DNA from: Azospirillum picis
GTDB lineage: Bacteria; Pseudomonadota; Alphaproteobacteria; Azospirillales; Azospirillaceae
NCBI RefSeq assembly: GCF_017876115.1
Contig: NZ_JAGINO010000015.1
Coordinates: 100,783-164,782 of the forward strand
Length of the DNA: 64,000 nt
Direction: 5' to 3'
Shown here: positions 8,810 through 18,013 of the stretch, piece by piece
Position numbering within the stretch: the first letter of the stretch is position 1
Layout of the letters: every line of letters begins with the position of its first letter
Made by a program: the position numbers and the translations under genes
Notes under the pieces: model-generated
What the model was told of the DNA's origin: nothing
Databases searched by the model: none
The model's input: the letters and a program-made list of their open reading frames with translations, nothing else

Positions 8810-11800
8810 TCACTGGCCAGGAGGCTGGTCCTTGGGATAAGCCTGGGCGAAAGCCGGAGCCATGTCGGCGCCGGTGACCGTCGGGAAGGCCGCCCGCATC
8901 CCTTCCCTGGCCTCATCCTCACCATACCCCGCCATGGACATCGCCCATATCAGAGTGCCGAAGACGTAGTCCGCATGCAGCAAGATCATCTGCCGGCCGC
9001 AATCGGCCCCGCCGATCCCAAGTGCCCGGCAGTTCTCGACCAGGTCGAAGGGGTCGTAGGTGGGCGGATCGAGCCGGCGGATGATCTCGTCCAACTGTTC
9101 GGAGGTGATCGACGGGAACGCCGCCCGCACTGCCGTGCGGATATCGTCCTTGCGGTATGCCGAGACATCCATCGCCTTGGCCAAGCCATAGGGAAGCAGA
9201 GCCGGGAAGGCGGTGATCACCGCCCGGCCGCAGGCGGCGGGATCGCCGTCCTTCTTGCGGTCCCGGACCATCCTGACCGGCCCTCCCGGCAGGGCGATCA
9301 AGGCGGTTGCCGGAGCGCTCAACGGGCTGCCGACGACCCGGTCCGGCCCGTCGACGGGCAAGGCCTGCAGGGCGACCGTCCAGGCGTCGCCCTCGGCCGC
9401 CGACGACAGCGACTTGGTGTATTGCTGACGGTGGATATCGGTTGCAACGACCGTCTCGGCCAGTCTCCTCCCGTCCGGGGTGGTCAATAGCAGGAAATAG
9501 GTTCCCGCACCGGCGACGCTGTTCCATATAACGCCGCAAGCCGTGGGAGAGCGCTCGACCTGCAACAGAACGGGAGTGGCGAGCCGGAGCAGGGGGGATG
9601 CGGCGGACGCCGTGCTGGGAAGGGTTTGGTCCCCACCTCTTGCGGTGACCGTCACCGAATACTCGCCGGCGGGGTCATTGGAGGTGAACCCCAGCACCGC
9701 CTCGGCAGCCGTGACGGTGACGCTGAGTGTCACCGGCCCAACGGCGGTCACTGTGTAGGATGTCGCCTGGGCGACAGCGCTCCAGCGAATCTCGGCCGCA
9801 ACGTCGGGCGGATCGCAAGCCGCGCTCCTGACGACGGTCAGCCCGGTAGGAGCCGGCAGGCCGGTCAGGGTGACCACGGCCGATGCCGCACCGGCGACGG
9901 TCGAGGACTCCCCGTCGGGCGGCAGCGCCTGAACCGCCAGCGTCCAGGCGCCGGCGGCCGGTGCCGGCACGACGACCTCGCCGGCCTGGGAGGCACCTTC
10001 GGCAGCGGCCACCGGGACCGCGGTGACCATGCCGTCCGGCGCGGTCAGGATGAGGCGGTAGGAAGCGGCGCCGGCGACCGACGCCCAGGTGGCGCCGACC
10101 GTGGCAGGCGTCACGGCATCGGCGGCGGCCTTCGCCGTGGCGGTCAGCCCGGCGGGCGTGCCGAGCCGGGTCAAGACCAGCGGGGCGGATGGCAGGCCGG
10201 CGATGGTCCCCTCCCCGCCGGTGGCGGCGATGGCCACCGCATAATCACCGGCCGGGTCGTCCGGGCCGAAGGTCAGGGTGGTTTCGGCGGTGGTGACGGT
10301 CCGGCTCAGCGTCACCGGTCCGACAGCGGTCATCGTGTAGAAGGCGGCGCCGGCGACGGCGTTCCACCGCAGGGCGACCGTACCGGCGTCGTCGACGGTG
10401 GCAGCCGGCCTGTCGGGGCGGCCGAGGCGGGTCAGGGTCAACGGCGTGGACGCCGGGCTCGGCACGGTTCCGGCACCACCGGCGGCGGCGACCGTCACCA
10501 CGTAGGCGCCGGCCGGTTCGTCCGGGCCGAAGGTCAGCATGGCGGTGGTCTCCGGCCCGGTCCGGTGGATCGTCACCGGTCCGGCGGCGGTCAGCGTGTA
10601 GGATGTGGCCGCGGCGACGCCGGTCCAGGTCACCTCCAGGCTGGCGCCGCCATCGGAAACGGTCACCGGCCCCATGCCGAGAGTGCCGGGAGCGGCGAGA
10701 TAGGTGACCGCTGCGGTCGCCGCCGGGCCGCTTCCCTTGGCGTTTGTCGCGGTGACGGCGATGGTGCAGGCGGCGGGAAGGGTTTCCGGCTGGACGTCGA
10801 AGGACTGGGAGCGGGTCCGGTAGTCCAGCGCGCCGCTGGTGGCCAGCAGCTTGCCGTCCTGATCGGAGAGGTTGGCCATATAGCCGTGAGCGCCGCTGCT
10901 GGGCATCCAGCGGGCGGTGACCACCCCACCGGAAACGTCGAGGGTGAGGTTGCCCGGTGCGGCGGGGGGACCGTCGTCGGGGCGGCTGTGACTGCCGGCG
11001 GTGGCAAGGGCGGTGGCGATGGCCGTTCCCATCGCCGAGATGGCGGCGGCGGGACCGGCCGCGGTCGCCGCCGCGTCGGCCAGAGCGGCGAGGGCGGCAT
11101 CGACGGCGGCGTCCAGCGCGGCATCGGCCAGTTCCTGGCAGATGAGGGTTGCGGCATACTCCGCAGCCTCCTTGCCGGCAAACAGCGCCAGGAACTTGGC
11201 AATCGATGCCGTGTCGTTCAGCAGCGCCTGGACGATCGATTCCGCAGCGCCCTCGATGGCCTTGCCGATGACCGTCCACAGGTAGTTCGGGCTGGAGGAT
11301 TCGAGACTGACGCTGTTGGGGATGGGGATCACCAGCGCGTCCTTCAGCGTGACGGTGGCGAAGGCATTGCCGTCGCAGGCCAGGCTGTAGGAAAGGCTCA
11401 GGTTCAGGCTGAGCCCCCTGGTGCTGTCGGAGGCGAAGGCGGGCGACAGCGACCATGTCTGGCCCAGCAGCTTGTCGGTGATGATGTCGACGATCTTGCC
11501 GCAGATGCCGTTGCCACCCTTCGCGCTGGACAGCTCCTTCAGGGTGCTGAAGAAATCGATGATGTCCTCGGCCGCCTCGAATCCCGGCCAGTGATCGATC
11601 TTGAAGCCCTGATCGGCGCTGTAGCTGAAGGACAGCCGGTCGGATGCGTGCAGGAGCGGAAGGTAGTCGCGGGTCGGGGAAAGGGTGGTCTCGATCTTCA
11701 GCTTCCCGGCCGCGCTCTTCGTGGCGGCGACGGTCGCGTCGACACCGAAGGATTCCTGGAAGAACAGCAGCGATCCGGCGAAGCTGAGCGATCCTGTCCG

Positions 11801-13120
11801 GCCCTTGGTGTTCAAGGACAGCACGGGGCCGAGACTGTGGTCGCGCTGGCGGGTGATCGACAGGACATAAATGTCGATCGGCTTGGCGATCTCGATCCTG
11901 GCGGTGACGCCGTCGTCGTTGACCAGGAGGGTGCCGGCGATCTCGATGTCCTTCAGCAGGGTCAGGACGAACGAGGCAGCGACGTTGAAACCCTCGCGGT
12001 AGGTGACGCTTCTCGGGCCGCCGGGAAGCAGCCCGGCCGCGCTGGCGGGAGCAGGCAGCAGCGTCGGGGCTGTTCCGTCATGGGACAGCGTCAGGGTCAG
12101 CGGGGCTTGCGTCGCGTTGTAGTAGACCTGACTGCCTGCCAGCAGGGTCAGGTCGACCAGATCGGAGGGCCAGGATGCGTTCCTGATGCACTGCTCGAAC
12201 AGCGTGCCGATGGATGCCGAGCGGGTGAAGACGACGCTGGCCAGCGTCGGCCGGGTGCCCTCCAGATACAGGAGGCCGGTGAATTGGAGGCTGGCGAAAT
12301 TGCAGTTGCCCCGCACCATGAACCTGGCGGCGCTCTTGTTCCGCCCGTACGGATAATGGAGGTTGAAGCGGAGGCCGGTGAAGGAGATGTTCGGGAAAGC
12401 GCCGTCGAACAGCGAGGCGAGATCGACGTCCCCGACCGCCGCGACATTGGCGGTGACGACCTGTCTGGTGCTGTCCGACTGGATGTCGCCGGTGAAGGTG
12501 AAGTGGCTTCCGAACAGGGAGACGTCGAGCGAACCGCTGACGGAGAGCTTCTTCCCCTCCGCGATGCTGTAGGTGACGGCGATGTCGCGGAAGGTGAAGG
12601 TGTCGAACAGGCTGACCGAGCCATCCAGCCTGGCGGTGTAGAGCGCATTGCGGATGGCGGTGGTGGCCTTGGTGTCCTTGGCGAAGGTCGCCGACAGGGA
12701 TATCGTACTCGCCTTGGAAATTCCGATCTCGGCGATGCTGTAGAACAGGCCGCCGTCGGCATCGGGATCGGTCAGCGCGATCGTCAGCCAGAAGGACGTG
12801 GTGCCGGTCACCGGGCGGGTGACCGCCGCGACGGAGGCGGGAACCGGCGACTGGGGAAAGGCGCTCCGCAGTGTGGTTTCCGGAGACCCGCCGCCTGTGG
12901 CGGAAAAGGTGAAGAAGCCTGCCGAGGAAACCTTGAGGAAGACCCCACCCGTTTCGAGATCGAAGGCCTCGTTCAGCAGTTCGACGATATCGAGGTCCGT
13001 CATTTCGGCATAGATCAGGCTGTGCGTCTTCGATATCGACAGCTTGCAGACCGTCGGCGCTTCCAGTTTCTTGCTGAAAACCTTGAAGACCTGGAAGGTT
13101 CCGCTGATGCCGATCTGCAT
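8810..13120 (-). CDS. Large multidomain protein with six fibronectin type III-like modules, function unknown
   Basis: This 1436-residue protein matches no family I recognise. Residues 1 to about 615 are beta-rich with repeated strand patterns such as SGSLDVSLFGSHFTF. Residues about 618-716 are an Ala-rich helical stretch that could be amphipathic or membrane-associated. Residues 719 to about 1280 are six modules of 85-100 residues starting PGNL/PGTL/PDRP/PAGL/PTGL/PVLL, each with W/Y-containing strands like FnIII. The last 150 residues are helical with two copies of a RAAFPSIT/RAAFPTVT motif. No signal peptide is seen at the ATG at 13120. The 112-residue protein lies upstream in the same direction. 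Confidence 0.8.
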   Translation of the reverse strand: MQIGISGTFQVFKVFSKKLEAPTVCKLSISKTHSLIYAEMTDLDIVELLNEAFDLETGGVFLKVSSAGFFTFSATGGGSPETTLRSAFPQSPVPASVAAVTRPVTGTTSFWLTIALTDPDADGGLFYSIAEIGISKASTISLSATFAKDTKATTAIRNALYTARLDGSVSLFDTFTFRDIAVTYSIAEGKKLSVSGSLDVSLFGSHFTFTGDIQSDSTRQVVTANVAAVGDVDLASLFDGAFPNISFTGLRFNLHYPYGRNKSAARFMVRGNCNFASLQFTGLLYLEGTRPTLASVVFTRSASIGTLFEQCIRNASWPSDLVDLTLLAGSQVYYNATQAPLTLTLSHDGTAPTLLPAPASAAGLLPGGPRSVTYREGFNVAASFVLTLLKDIEIAGTLLVNDDGVTARIEIAKPIDIYVLSITRQRDHSLGPVLSLNTKGRTGSLSFAGSLLFFQESFGVDATVAATKSAAGKLKIETTLSPTRDYLPLLHASDRLSFSYSADQGFKIDHWPGFEAAEDIIDFFSTLKELSSAKGGNGICGKIVDIITDKLLGQTWSLSPAFASDSTRGLSLNLSLSYSLACDGNAFATVTLKDALVIPIPNSVSLESSSPNYLWTVIGKAIEGAAESIVQALLNDTASIAKFLALFAGKEAAEYAATLICQELADAALDAAVDAALAALADAAATAAGPAAAISAMGTAIATALATAGSHSRPDDGPPAAPGNLTLDVSGGVVTARWMPSSGAHGYMANLSDQDGKLLATSGALDYRTRSQSFDVQPETLPAACTIAVTATNAKGSGPAATAAVTYLAAPGTLGMGPVTVSDGGASLEVTWTGVAAATSYTLTAAGPVTIHRTGPETTAMLTFGPDEPAGAYVVTVAAAGGAGTVPSPASTPLTLTRLGRPDRPAATVDDAGTVALRWNAVAGAAFYTMTAVGPVTLSRTVTTAETTLTFGPDDPAGDYAVAIAATGGEGTIAGLPSAPLVLTRLGTPAGLTATAKAAADAVTPATVGATWASVAGAASYRLILTAPDGMVTAVPVAAAEGASQAGEVVVPAPAAGAWTLAVQALPPDGESSTVAGAASAVVTLTGLPAPTGLTVVRSAACDPPDVAAEIRWSAVAQATSYTVTAVGPVTLSVTVTAAEAVLGFTSNDPAGEYSVTVTARGGDQTLPSTASAASPLLRLATPVLLQVERSPTACGVIWNSVAGAGTYFLLLTTPDGRRLAETVVATDIHRQQYTKSLSSAAEGDAWTVALQALPVDGPDRVVGSPLSAPATALIALPGGPVRMVRDRKKDGDPAACGRAVITAFPALLPYGLAKAMDVSAYRKDDIRTAVRAAFPSITSEQLDEIIRRLDPPTYDPFDLVENCRALGIGGADCGRQMILLHADYVFGTLIWAMSMAGYGEDEAREGMRAAFPTVTGADMAPAFAQAYPKDQPPGQ

Positions 13121-13311
13121 GGAAGGGCTCTTTCCGCAAATATCAGAAGGAGAACGCGGGTACGCGGCGGGCGCCCAGGCCGGATCACGGGACCGGATCA
13201 CCGGACCGGAACGCCGCAGAAGAGGGCCGCACTGGGATCGGCCGCGCACCATCGGAACCGATCCCAGGCATGGCCCCGGCCACCATGCAGGACGCTATGG
13301 CTTTGCGGGTC

Positions 13312-13650
13312 TCAACTGCCTTCGATCGCTGCCGCCGCCTTGAAGGTCTTCTTCACCTTGTCGTACTCGCCTTCCGCAACCACGACGTTCAGGGACTGGA
13401 CGATGTCGCCGGCGGCGGCGGTGATCAGATCCTGCGGCGGAGCCACCGCGACATAGACGAAGCCGGAACCGCCGACGGCAACGGTCAGGACGCTTGCCTC
13501 CTTGTCGTCGCCGTCGGTCGCCGGCTTGCTGGTGACGTCGAAGATGAAAGGACTGTCCTTGGTGGGCGTCGCGGCCGGAACGCTCATGCTGGCATTGTAG
13601 ATCGCGTTACCGACCTTGAACACTGCGGTCAATTGGATATCGATCGACAT
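13312..13650 (-). CDS. Small beta-rich protein of unknown function
   Basis: This 112-residue acidic, mostly beta-strand-like protein begins MSIDIQLTAVFKVG. It has no cysteine, signal peptide or transmembrane segment and no family I recognise. It lies 191 bases upstream of the 1436-residue protein on the same strand, so the two probably share a transcript. Upstream is an unusually AT-rich promoter region. A role as a partner or substrate of the large protein is inference from position only. Confidence 0.6.
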   Translation of the reverse strand: MSIDIQLTAVFKVGNAIYNASMSVPAATPTKDSPFIFDVTSKPATDGDDKEASVLTVAVGGSGFVYVAVAPPQDLITAAAGDIVQSLNVVVAEGEYDKVKKTFKAAAAIEGS

Positions 13651-13830
13651 TTCATTCTCCAGATCGGCATTTTTGGCGCGTCAAGCGCGAAAGCCAGCGA
13701 CAGTATTGCTGACATGATGGATCGGCCGATCCGTCACGATAAAAACAGTAAGGCTGCACACTTCATAATAGCAACAATCGAATTGAAACCCTCTTTTGTG
13801 GTAAATTGATTCAATAATATAATTCTATAA
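13651..13830 (-). promoter_or_regulatory. AT-rich putative promoter region of the unknown two-gene unit
   Basis: Bases about 13735-13830 are strikingly A+T-rich for this window, with runs such as AATAATATAATTCTATAATGG at 13812-13831 when trimmed by one base. This is where the minus-strand promoter for the 112-residue protein would lie. No unambiguous -35/-10 pair was fixed. Confidence 0.4.
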
Positions 13831-14384
13831 TGGAATCGTGCCGCTCGAAAAATCCGCGGCGCTGTCAGCGGTGGCGCCAAGTTTCAGGTCGTATCGGCAA
13901 ACGGGTGACGGGTTCGGGGAGCGCTCCCTATTCATGCCGTATAAGACCCTGTGATCTGGCTGATGCACAATGGAGTGGGCTGGAGCCTGCATGTCGCGGG
14001 CAGCACCGTCGCCCCGACCTGATGCCATCGGTTCCCGACGGACACACCACGGGTGGGTCTTCTTCCTGCAACGGATGGTGCTTGCCCTGACCGGCCCGCA
14101 GGTCGCAAAACGGGTCGTGGATGCCGCCATTCTCCAGGCCGCCACTCTCCAGGCCGCCATTCTCCAGGCCGCCATTCTCCGGGCCGGCAGACGACCGCCT
14201 TCGGCAGGTCCTCTCCAGCGACGTCGTGACGTCCGGAGGAGGGTGGGCGTTGGCAAAGAAGGGCAGCGCCTACGCGCCCTCAGGCGAAGGACGCCTTCAG
14301 GCGAATGGCGGCTTTACCGGTGAGGCCCCGTCATCCGCGGATGTGTTCATCGGGTGATGGTCCGGCCCGGACGGCGGGGCGGGG
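13831..14384. other. Gap with no convincing gene
   Basis: About 550 bases between the unknown beta-protein promoter and the DUF4126 gene. Short open frames on both strands are compositionally biased and lack family features. The one clear structure is the 15-bp tandem repeat at 14123-14182. Confidence 0.5.
14123..14182. repeat. 15-bp tandem repeat, four units
   Basis: GCCGCCATTCTCCAG at 14123 is repeated at 14138, 14153 and 14168 with one change each in units two and four. It lies outside any supported gene. Confidence 0.85.
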
Positions 14385-14864
14385 TCATGCGGCCACGATC
14401 AGCAGGGCGGCGGCCAGAGCCACGGCGTCCTCGATCAGCGCGGCCGGCCGGTCGCGGCCGAAGGCCCGCGCCATCCGCATGCGGGCGGCGTAGCCGCCGA
14501 GCGTGCCGGCGACAGCGCCGAGCCCGCCGGCGATCAGGCCCGCCGCCCAGGGGCCTCCTCCGGAGCCGGCGACGATCGTGGCACCGGCGATGGCGCCGGC
14601 GGCGATGCGGCTGGCGAAAGGAAAGGGCAGCTTGCGGCTGGGTGTGGTGGGCAGCTTGTCGGCGACCAGCTCCAGCGCCGCCAGAACGGTGAACACCCAG
14701 GGCGACACGGGGTGTCCCATGAAGAACAGCCAGCTTCCCGAAACGTCGAGCCAACCGACGTAGGCGGCCCAACTGACCGCCGCCGGGGCGAGAAGGGTGC
14801 GCGATCCGGCGACGGCGCCGATCAGCACGGCGAGGATCAGCGGAACGAAGAGCGGGGCGGACAT
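14385..14864 (-). CDS. DUF4126 family membrane protein
   Basis: This 159-residue hydrophobic protein has four or so membrane segments. Its start MSAPLFVPLILAVLIGAVAG then SRTLLAPAAVSW, and the internal ADKLPTTPSRK motif, are typical of the DUF4126 family, whose function is unknown. It sits next to the carotenoid aldehyde dehydrogenase, on the same strand but separated from its end by 59 bases. A link to carotenoid synthesis is not supported beyond proximity. Confidence 0.8.
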   Translation of the reverse strand: MSAPLFVPLILAVLIGAVAGSRTLLAPAAVSWAAYVGWLDVSGSWLFFMGHPVSPWVFTVLAALELVADKLPTTPSRKLPFPFASRIAAGAIAGATIVAGSGGGPWAAGLIAGGLGAVAGTLGGYAARMRMARAFGRDRPAALIEDAVALAAALLIVAA

Positions 14865-14923
14865 CGGGATTCCTCAAGGATTGCGGCGGCTCGGGGTTGG
14901 GGGCGGGGGTCGCAGGCCGCGGC

Positions 14924-16396
14924 TCAGCGGCCGCGGCGTTGGCGGAGCGCGGCAGCCAACCTGGGCAGCGCGCCGGCCCGTCCGGCCAGTCCGCCGTGGA
15001 AGAGTTCGAGCGCCGCCAGCAGCAGCGCCTCGTCCCCGTCGCCCGGCGGGTCGAAATGCGGGCGCAGCCGGCCGCGGTTGACCGAGATGGACTTCACCCG
15101 CGTCATCTCCAGCAGCCCTTCGGCGCCGCGCGTGACGCCCCAGCCGCTGGCATGGCGCCCGCCGAACGGCAGGCGGGGGTCCGCGGTGGGGGCGATCAGG
15201 TCGTTCACCGTCACGGTCCCGGCGTCCACCCGCAGGGCCAGCGCCCGCGCCTGCGCTTCGGGGCCGAAGATCGAGGCGCCGAGCGCATAGGGGCTCCGCG
15301 CGGCGCCGGCCAATGCGTCCTCGACGTCGGTGACCGGGACCAGCGACAGGATGGGGGCGAACAGCTCCTCCTGCAGCAGGGCCATCTCCGGCCGGGCGTC
15401 GGCCACCACCAATGGCGTCATCCCGGGGGTCTGCTCGTCGGGCGGCGGGCCGAGCGGCCGGGCGCCCTCCGCGGCGGCCGCCCGGACCAGGGCGGCCAAG
15501 CGGCGGCGCAGGGGCAGGGCCACCGGGACGGGCGGGCTGGCGGCGACGGCTTGCCGCACCGCCTCCTCCAGCGCCGGGGCCGCCTCACGCGGCACGAAGA
15601 CCCGCCTTGGCGCGATGCAGGTGGCCGAGCCGTTGAAGCGCAGGCCGAAGGCCAGCGCGCGGGCGACCGCCGTCGGTTCGGCACCGGGCAGGACGAACAC
15701 GGCGTCGTTGCCCGACAGCTCCATGGTCGAGGGGACGAGGTGGCGCGCCGCCGCTTCGCCGACGACACGCCCGGTCGCCGCGGACCCGGTCAGCACCAGC
15801 TTGTCGATCCCGGCGTCGAGCGCGTCGGCCACCGCGTCGGACGCCTCTCCCAGCACCTGGAACAGCCTGTCGGGCAGGCCGGCCCCGGCCAGAAGCCCGC
15901 CCAGCCGCTCCATCGGCGCGGAACAGCCGGGAGCCGGCTTGACCAGCACGGCGTTGCCCGCAACCAGTGCCTGGATGGCCTGCACCCCGGGCAGCAGCAG
16001 CGGGTAGTTCGACGGGGCGACGACCAGGACGACGCCGAAAGGGTCGCGCCGCACCTCGGCGTCCACCCCGAACAGCCAGGCGGGACGCCCGCGCCGTCCC
16101 AGCCGCCGCGGCGCCAGCAGGCGCGCAGCATCCCGTTCCAGGAAGCGGCAGGCGTCCGCGAGCGGCAGGACTTCGGCGCTCAGGCTTTCCGCCGCGCTGC
16201 GTCCGGGACGTGATGCCAGGGAACCGACGAGATCCTCGGCCCCCGCCGCAATCATCCGCCGAAGTCCGCGGACGATGCGAAGTCTTTCGGAAATACTCGT
16301 GGCCGACCAGGATGCCAATACGGCGCGGGAATTTTCAACCAGCCGTCGGCTCGTATGGGCTAAGCCAGGAGAGTAAGGGCTATTGTTGAGATCCAT
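14924..16396 (-). CDS. Aldehyde dehydrogenase, probable diapocarotenal dehydrogenase (CrtNc/AldH type)
   Basis: This 490-residue ALDH has catalytic Cys260 in FNGSATCIAPRR, general-base Glu227 in TMELSGND, and the N169-type motif region VVAPSNYPLLLP. It is divergent, 63 bases apart, from a CrtN-like desaturase followed by a CrtP-like oxygenase. In staphyloxanthin and Methylobacterium-type C30 pathways an ALDH oxidises the terminal aldehyde made by CrtP/CrtNb to the carboxylic acid. This gives the likely role here. The assignment as carotenoid enzyme rests on context; the ALDH fold itself is certain. Confidence 0.85.
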   Translation of the reverse strand: MDLNNSPYSPGLAHTSRRLVENSRAVLASWSATSISERLRIVRGLRRMIAAGAEDLVGSLASRPGRSAAESLSAEVLPLADACRFLERDAARLLAPRRLGRRGRPAWLFGVDAEVRRDPFGVVLVVAPSNYPLLLPGVQAIQALVAGNAVLVKPAPGCSAPMERLGGLLAGAGLPDRLFQVLGEASDAVADALDAGIDKLVLTGSAATGRVVGEAAARHLVPSTMELSGNDAVFVLPGAEPTAVARALAFGLRFNGSATCIAPRRVFVPREAAPALEEAVRQAVAASPPVPVALPLRRRLAALVRAAAAEGARPLGPPPDEQTPGMTPLVVADARPEMALLQEELFAPILSLVPVTDVEDALAGAARSPYALGASIFGPEAQARALALRVDAGTVTVNDLIAPTADPRLPFGGRHASGWGVTRGAEGLLEMTRVKSISVNRGRLRPHFDPPGDGDEALLLAALELFHGGLAGRAGALPRLAAALRQRRGR

Positions 16397-16459
16397 TTCC
16401 GACCCAGCTTCGTACCCGTCACGGCAAAAGTCGTCATTACAGGAGCTTTTGGCAAGCTG

Positions 16460-18013
16460 ATGGAACGACAGGTCGTGATCATCGGCGCGGGACCGGGCGG
16501 ACTTGCGTCCGCGATGCTCCTCGCGCTCACCGGGGCGAAGGTCACCGTGCTGGAACGGATGGACCGGGTGGGAGGCCGGTCGGCCGGCTTTGCCATGGAC
16601 GGCTTCCGCTTCGACAGCGGCCCGACCTTCTTCCTGTATCCCCGCATCCTGGAGGAGATCTTCGCGGCCTGCGGTCGCCGTCTGGCGGAAGAGGTCGACC
16701 TGATCCGCCTCGATCCGCTCTACCGCCTGGTGTTCGAGGGCGGCGGCGAGTTGCGGACCCATGCCGAAATGGGTGCGCTGATGGAGGAGATCGGCAAGCT
16801 CAATCCGCGGGACGCCGGGGGGCTGCCGCGCTTCCTGGCGGAGAACCGCAAGAAGATGGAGCTTTTCCGCCCGGTGCTGGAGTCGGACTTCTCCAGCCCC
16901 AGGGCGCTGGCCTCGCTGCCGATGCTGAAGGCGCTGGGCAAGCTGAACCCGCACCGGTCGGTCGACCGCGAGCTGTCGCGCTTCTTCGAGGACCCGCGCG
17001 TCCGCCTCGCCTTCTCCTTCCAGAGCAAGTACCTGGGCATGTCGCCCTTCCGCTGCCCCAGCCTGTTCACCATCCTGTCCTTCCTGGAGCATGAGCACGG
17101 CGTCTTCCATCCCCGCGGCGGGACGGAGGCGGTGATGACGGCGATGCGCCGGGTTGCCGAGGACATGGGCGTGACCGTCCGGCTGAACGAGACGGTCCGC
17201 CACATCCGCTTCCAGGGGCGCCGCGCCGTCGGTGTCCGCACCGAAGCCGGGGACTATCCGGCCGACGCGCTGGTCATCAACGCCGATTTCGCCCGCGCGA
17301 TGAGCGCGCTGGTTCCGGACGACCTGCGCCGGCGCTGGAGCGACGCCCGCATCGCCACCAAGAAATTCTCCTGCTCGACCTTCATGCTCTATCTCGGCAT
17401 CGAAGGGACGGTCGACGGGCTGGACCACCATACCGTCTATCTGGCGGAGGACTACGCCCGCAACCTGGCCGAGATCGAGGAATGCCGGGAGCTGCCGCGC
17501 CGCCCGTCGATCTATGTCCAGAACGCCTGCGTCACCGACAAGGAGCTGGCGCCGCCCGGCTGCAGCACGCTCTACGTCCTGGTCCCGGTCGGCCACCAGC
17601 GCGGCCACATCGACTGGCAGGCCGAGGCGCCGCGCTATCGCCGCAAGGTGCTCGACCGCCTGGCGGACTTCGGCGTGCGCGACCTGGAGCGCCGCATCCG
17701 GGTGGAGCGCATGCTGACCCCGGCTGACTGGGAGGCGCAGTTCGCCGTCCACCGCGGCGCCACCTTCAACCTGGCGCACAGCCTGGACCAGATGCTGCAC
17801 CTGCGGCCGCGCAACCGCTTCGAGGATCTGGACGGCGTCTATCTGGTCGGCGGCGGCACCCATCCCGGCAGCGGCCTGCCGGTGATCTTCGAGGGCGCCC
17901 GCATCACGTCGCGGCTGCTGGCCCAGGAACTCGGGCTGCCGACGCCGTGGCGCAACACGAACAAGGGCATGGCCGCCGGCATCCGGCAGGCGCTCGCAGG
18001 GGGGATGGCATGA
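16460..18013 (+). CDS. crtN: Carotenoid desaturase, CrtN/CrtI family
   Basis: This 517-residue flavoprotein has the N-terminal FAD motif VVIIGAGPGGLAS (residues 5-17), GGRSAGFAMDGFRFDSGPT, and the C-terminal signature YLVGGGTHPGSGLP shared by phytoene/diapophytoene desaturases. Blocks such as FQSKYLGMSPFRCPSLF and SCSTFMLYLGIEG follow S. aureus CrtN more than C40 CrtI, from remembered family sequence. It would introduce the conjugated double bonds in a C30 (or C40) precursor at the membrane. It is first in a five-gene operon, and its stop overlaps the next start (ATGA). No synthase (crtM/crtB) or HpnCDE is in the window. Confidence 0.88.
   Translation: MERQVVIIGAGPGGLASAMLLALTGAKVTVLERMDRVGGRSAGFAMDGFRFDSGPTFFLYPRILEEIFAACGRRLAEEVDLIRLDPLYRLVFEGGGELRTHAEMGALMEEIGKLNPRDAGGLPRFLAENRKKMELFRPVLESDFSSPRALASLPMLKALGKLNPHRSVDRELSRFFEDPRVRLAFSFQSKYLGMSPFRCPSLFTILSFLEHEHGVFHPRGGTEAVMTAMRRVAEDMGVTVRLNETVRHIRFQGRRAVGVRTEAGDYPADALVINADFARAMSALVPDDLRRRWSDARIATKKFSCSTFMLYLGIEGTVDGLDHHTVYLAEDYARNLAEIEECRELPRRPSIYVQNACVTDKELAPPGCSTLYVLVPVGHQRGHIDWQAEAPRYRRKVLDRLADFGVRDLERRIRVERMLTPADWEAQFAVHRGATFNLAHSLDQMLHLRPRNRFEDLDGVYLVGGGTHPGSGLPVIFEGARITSRLLAQELGLPTPWRNTNKGMAAGIRQALAGGMA

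Noticed and set aside
13970..14323. Open frame across the 15-bp repeat at 14123
   Set aside because: Its coding potential comes from the repeat itself; no start signal or family feature.
14924..17863. Long minus-strand frame extending over crtN
   Set aside because: Only 14924-16396 has ALDH features; the rest is antisense to a clear flavoprotein gene.
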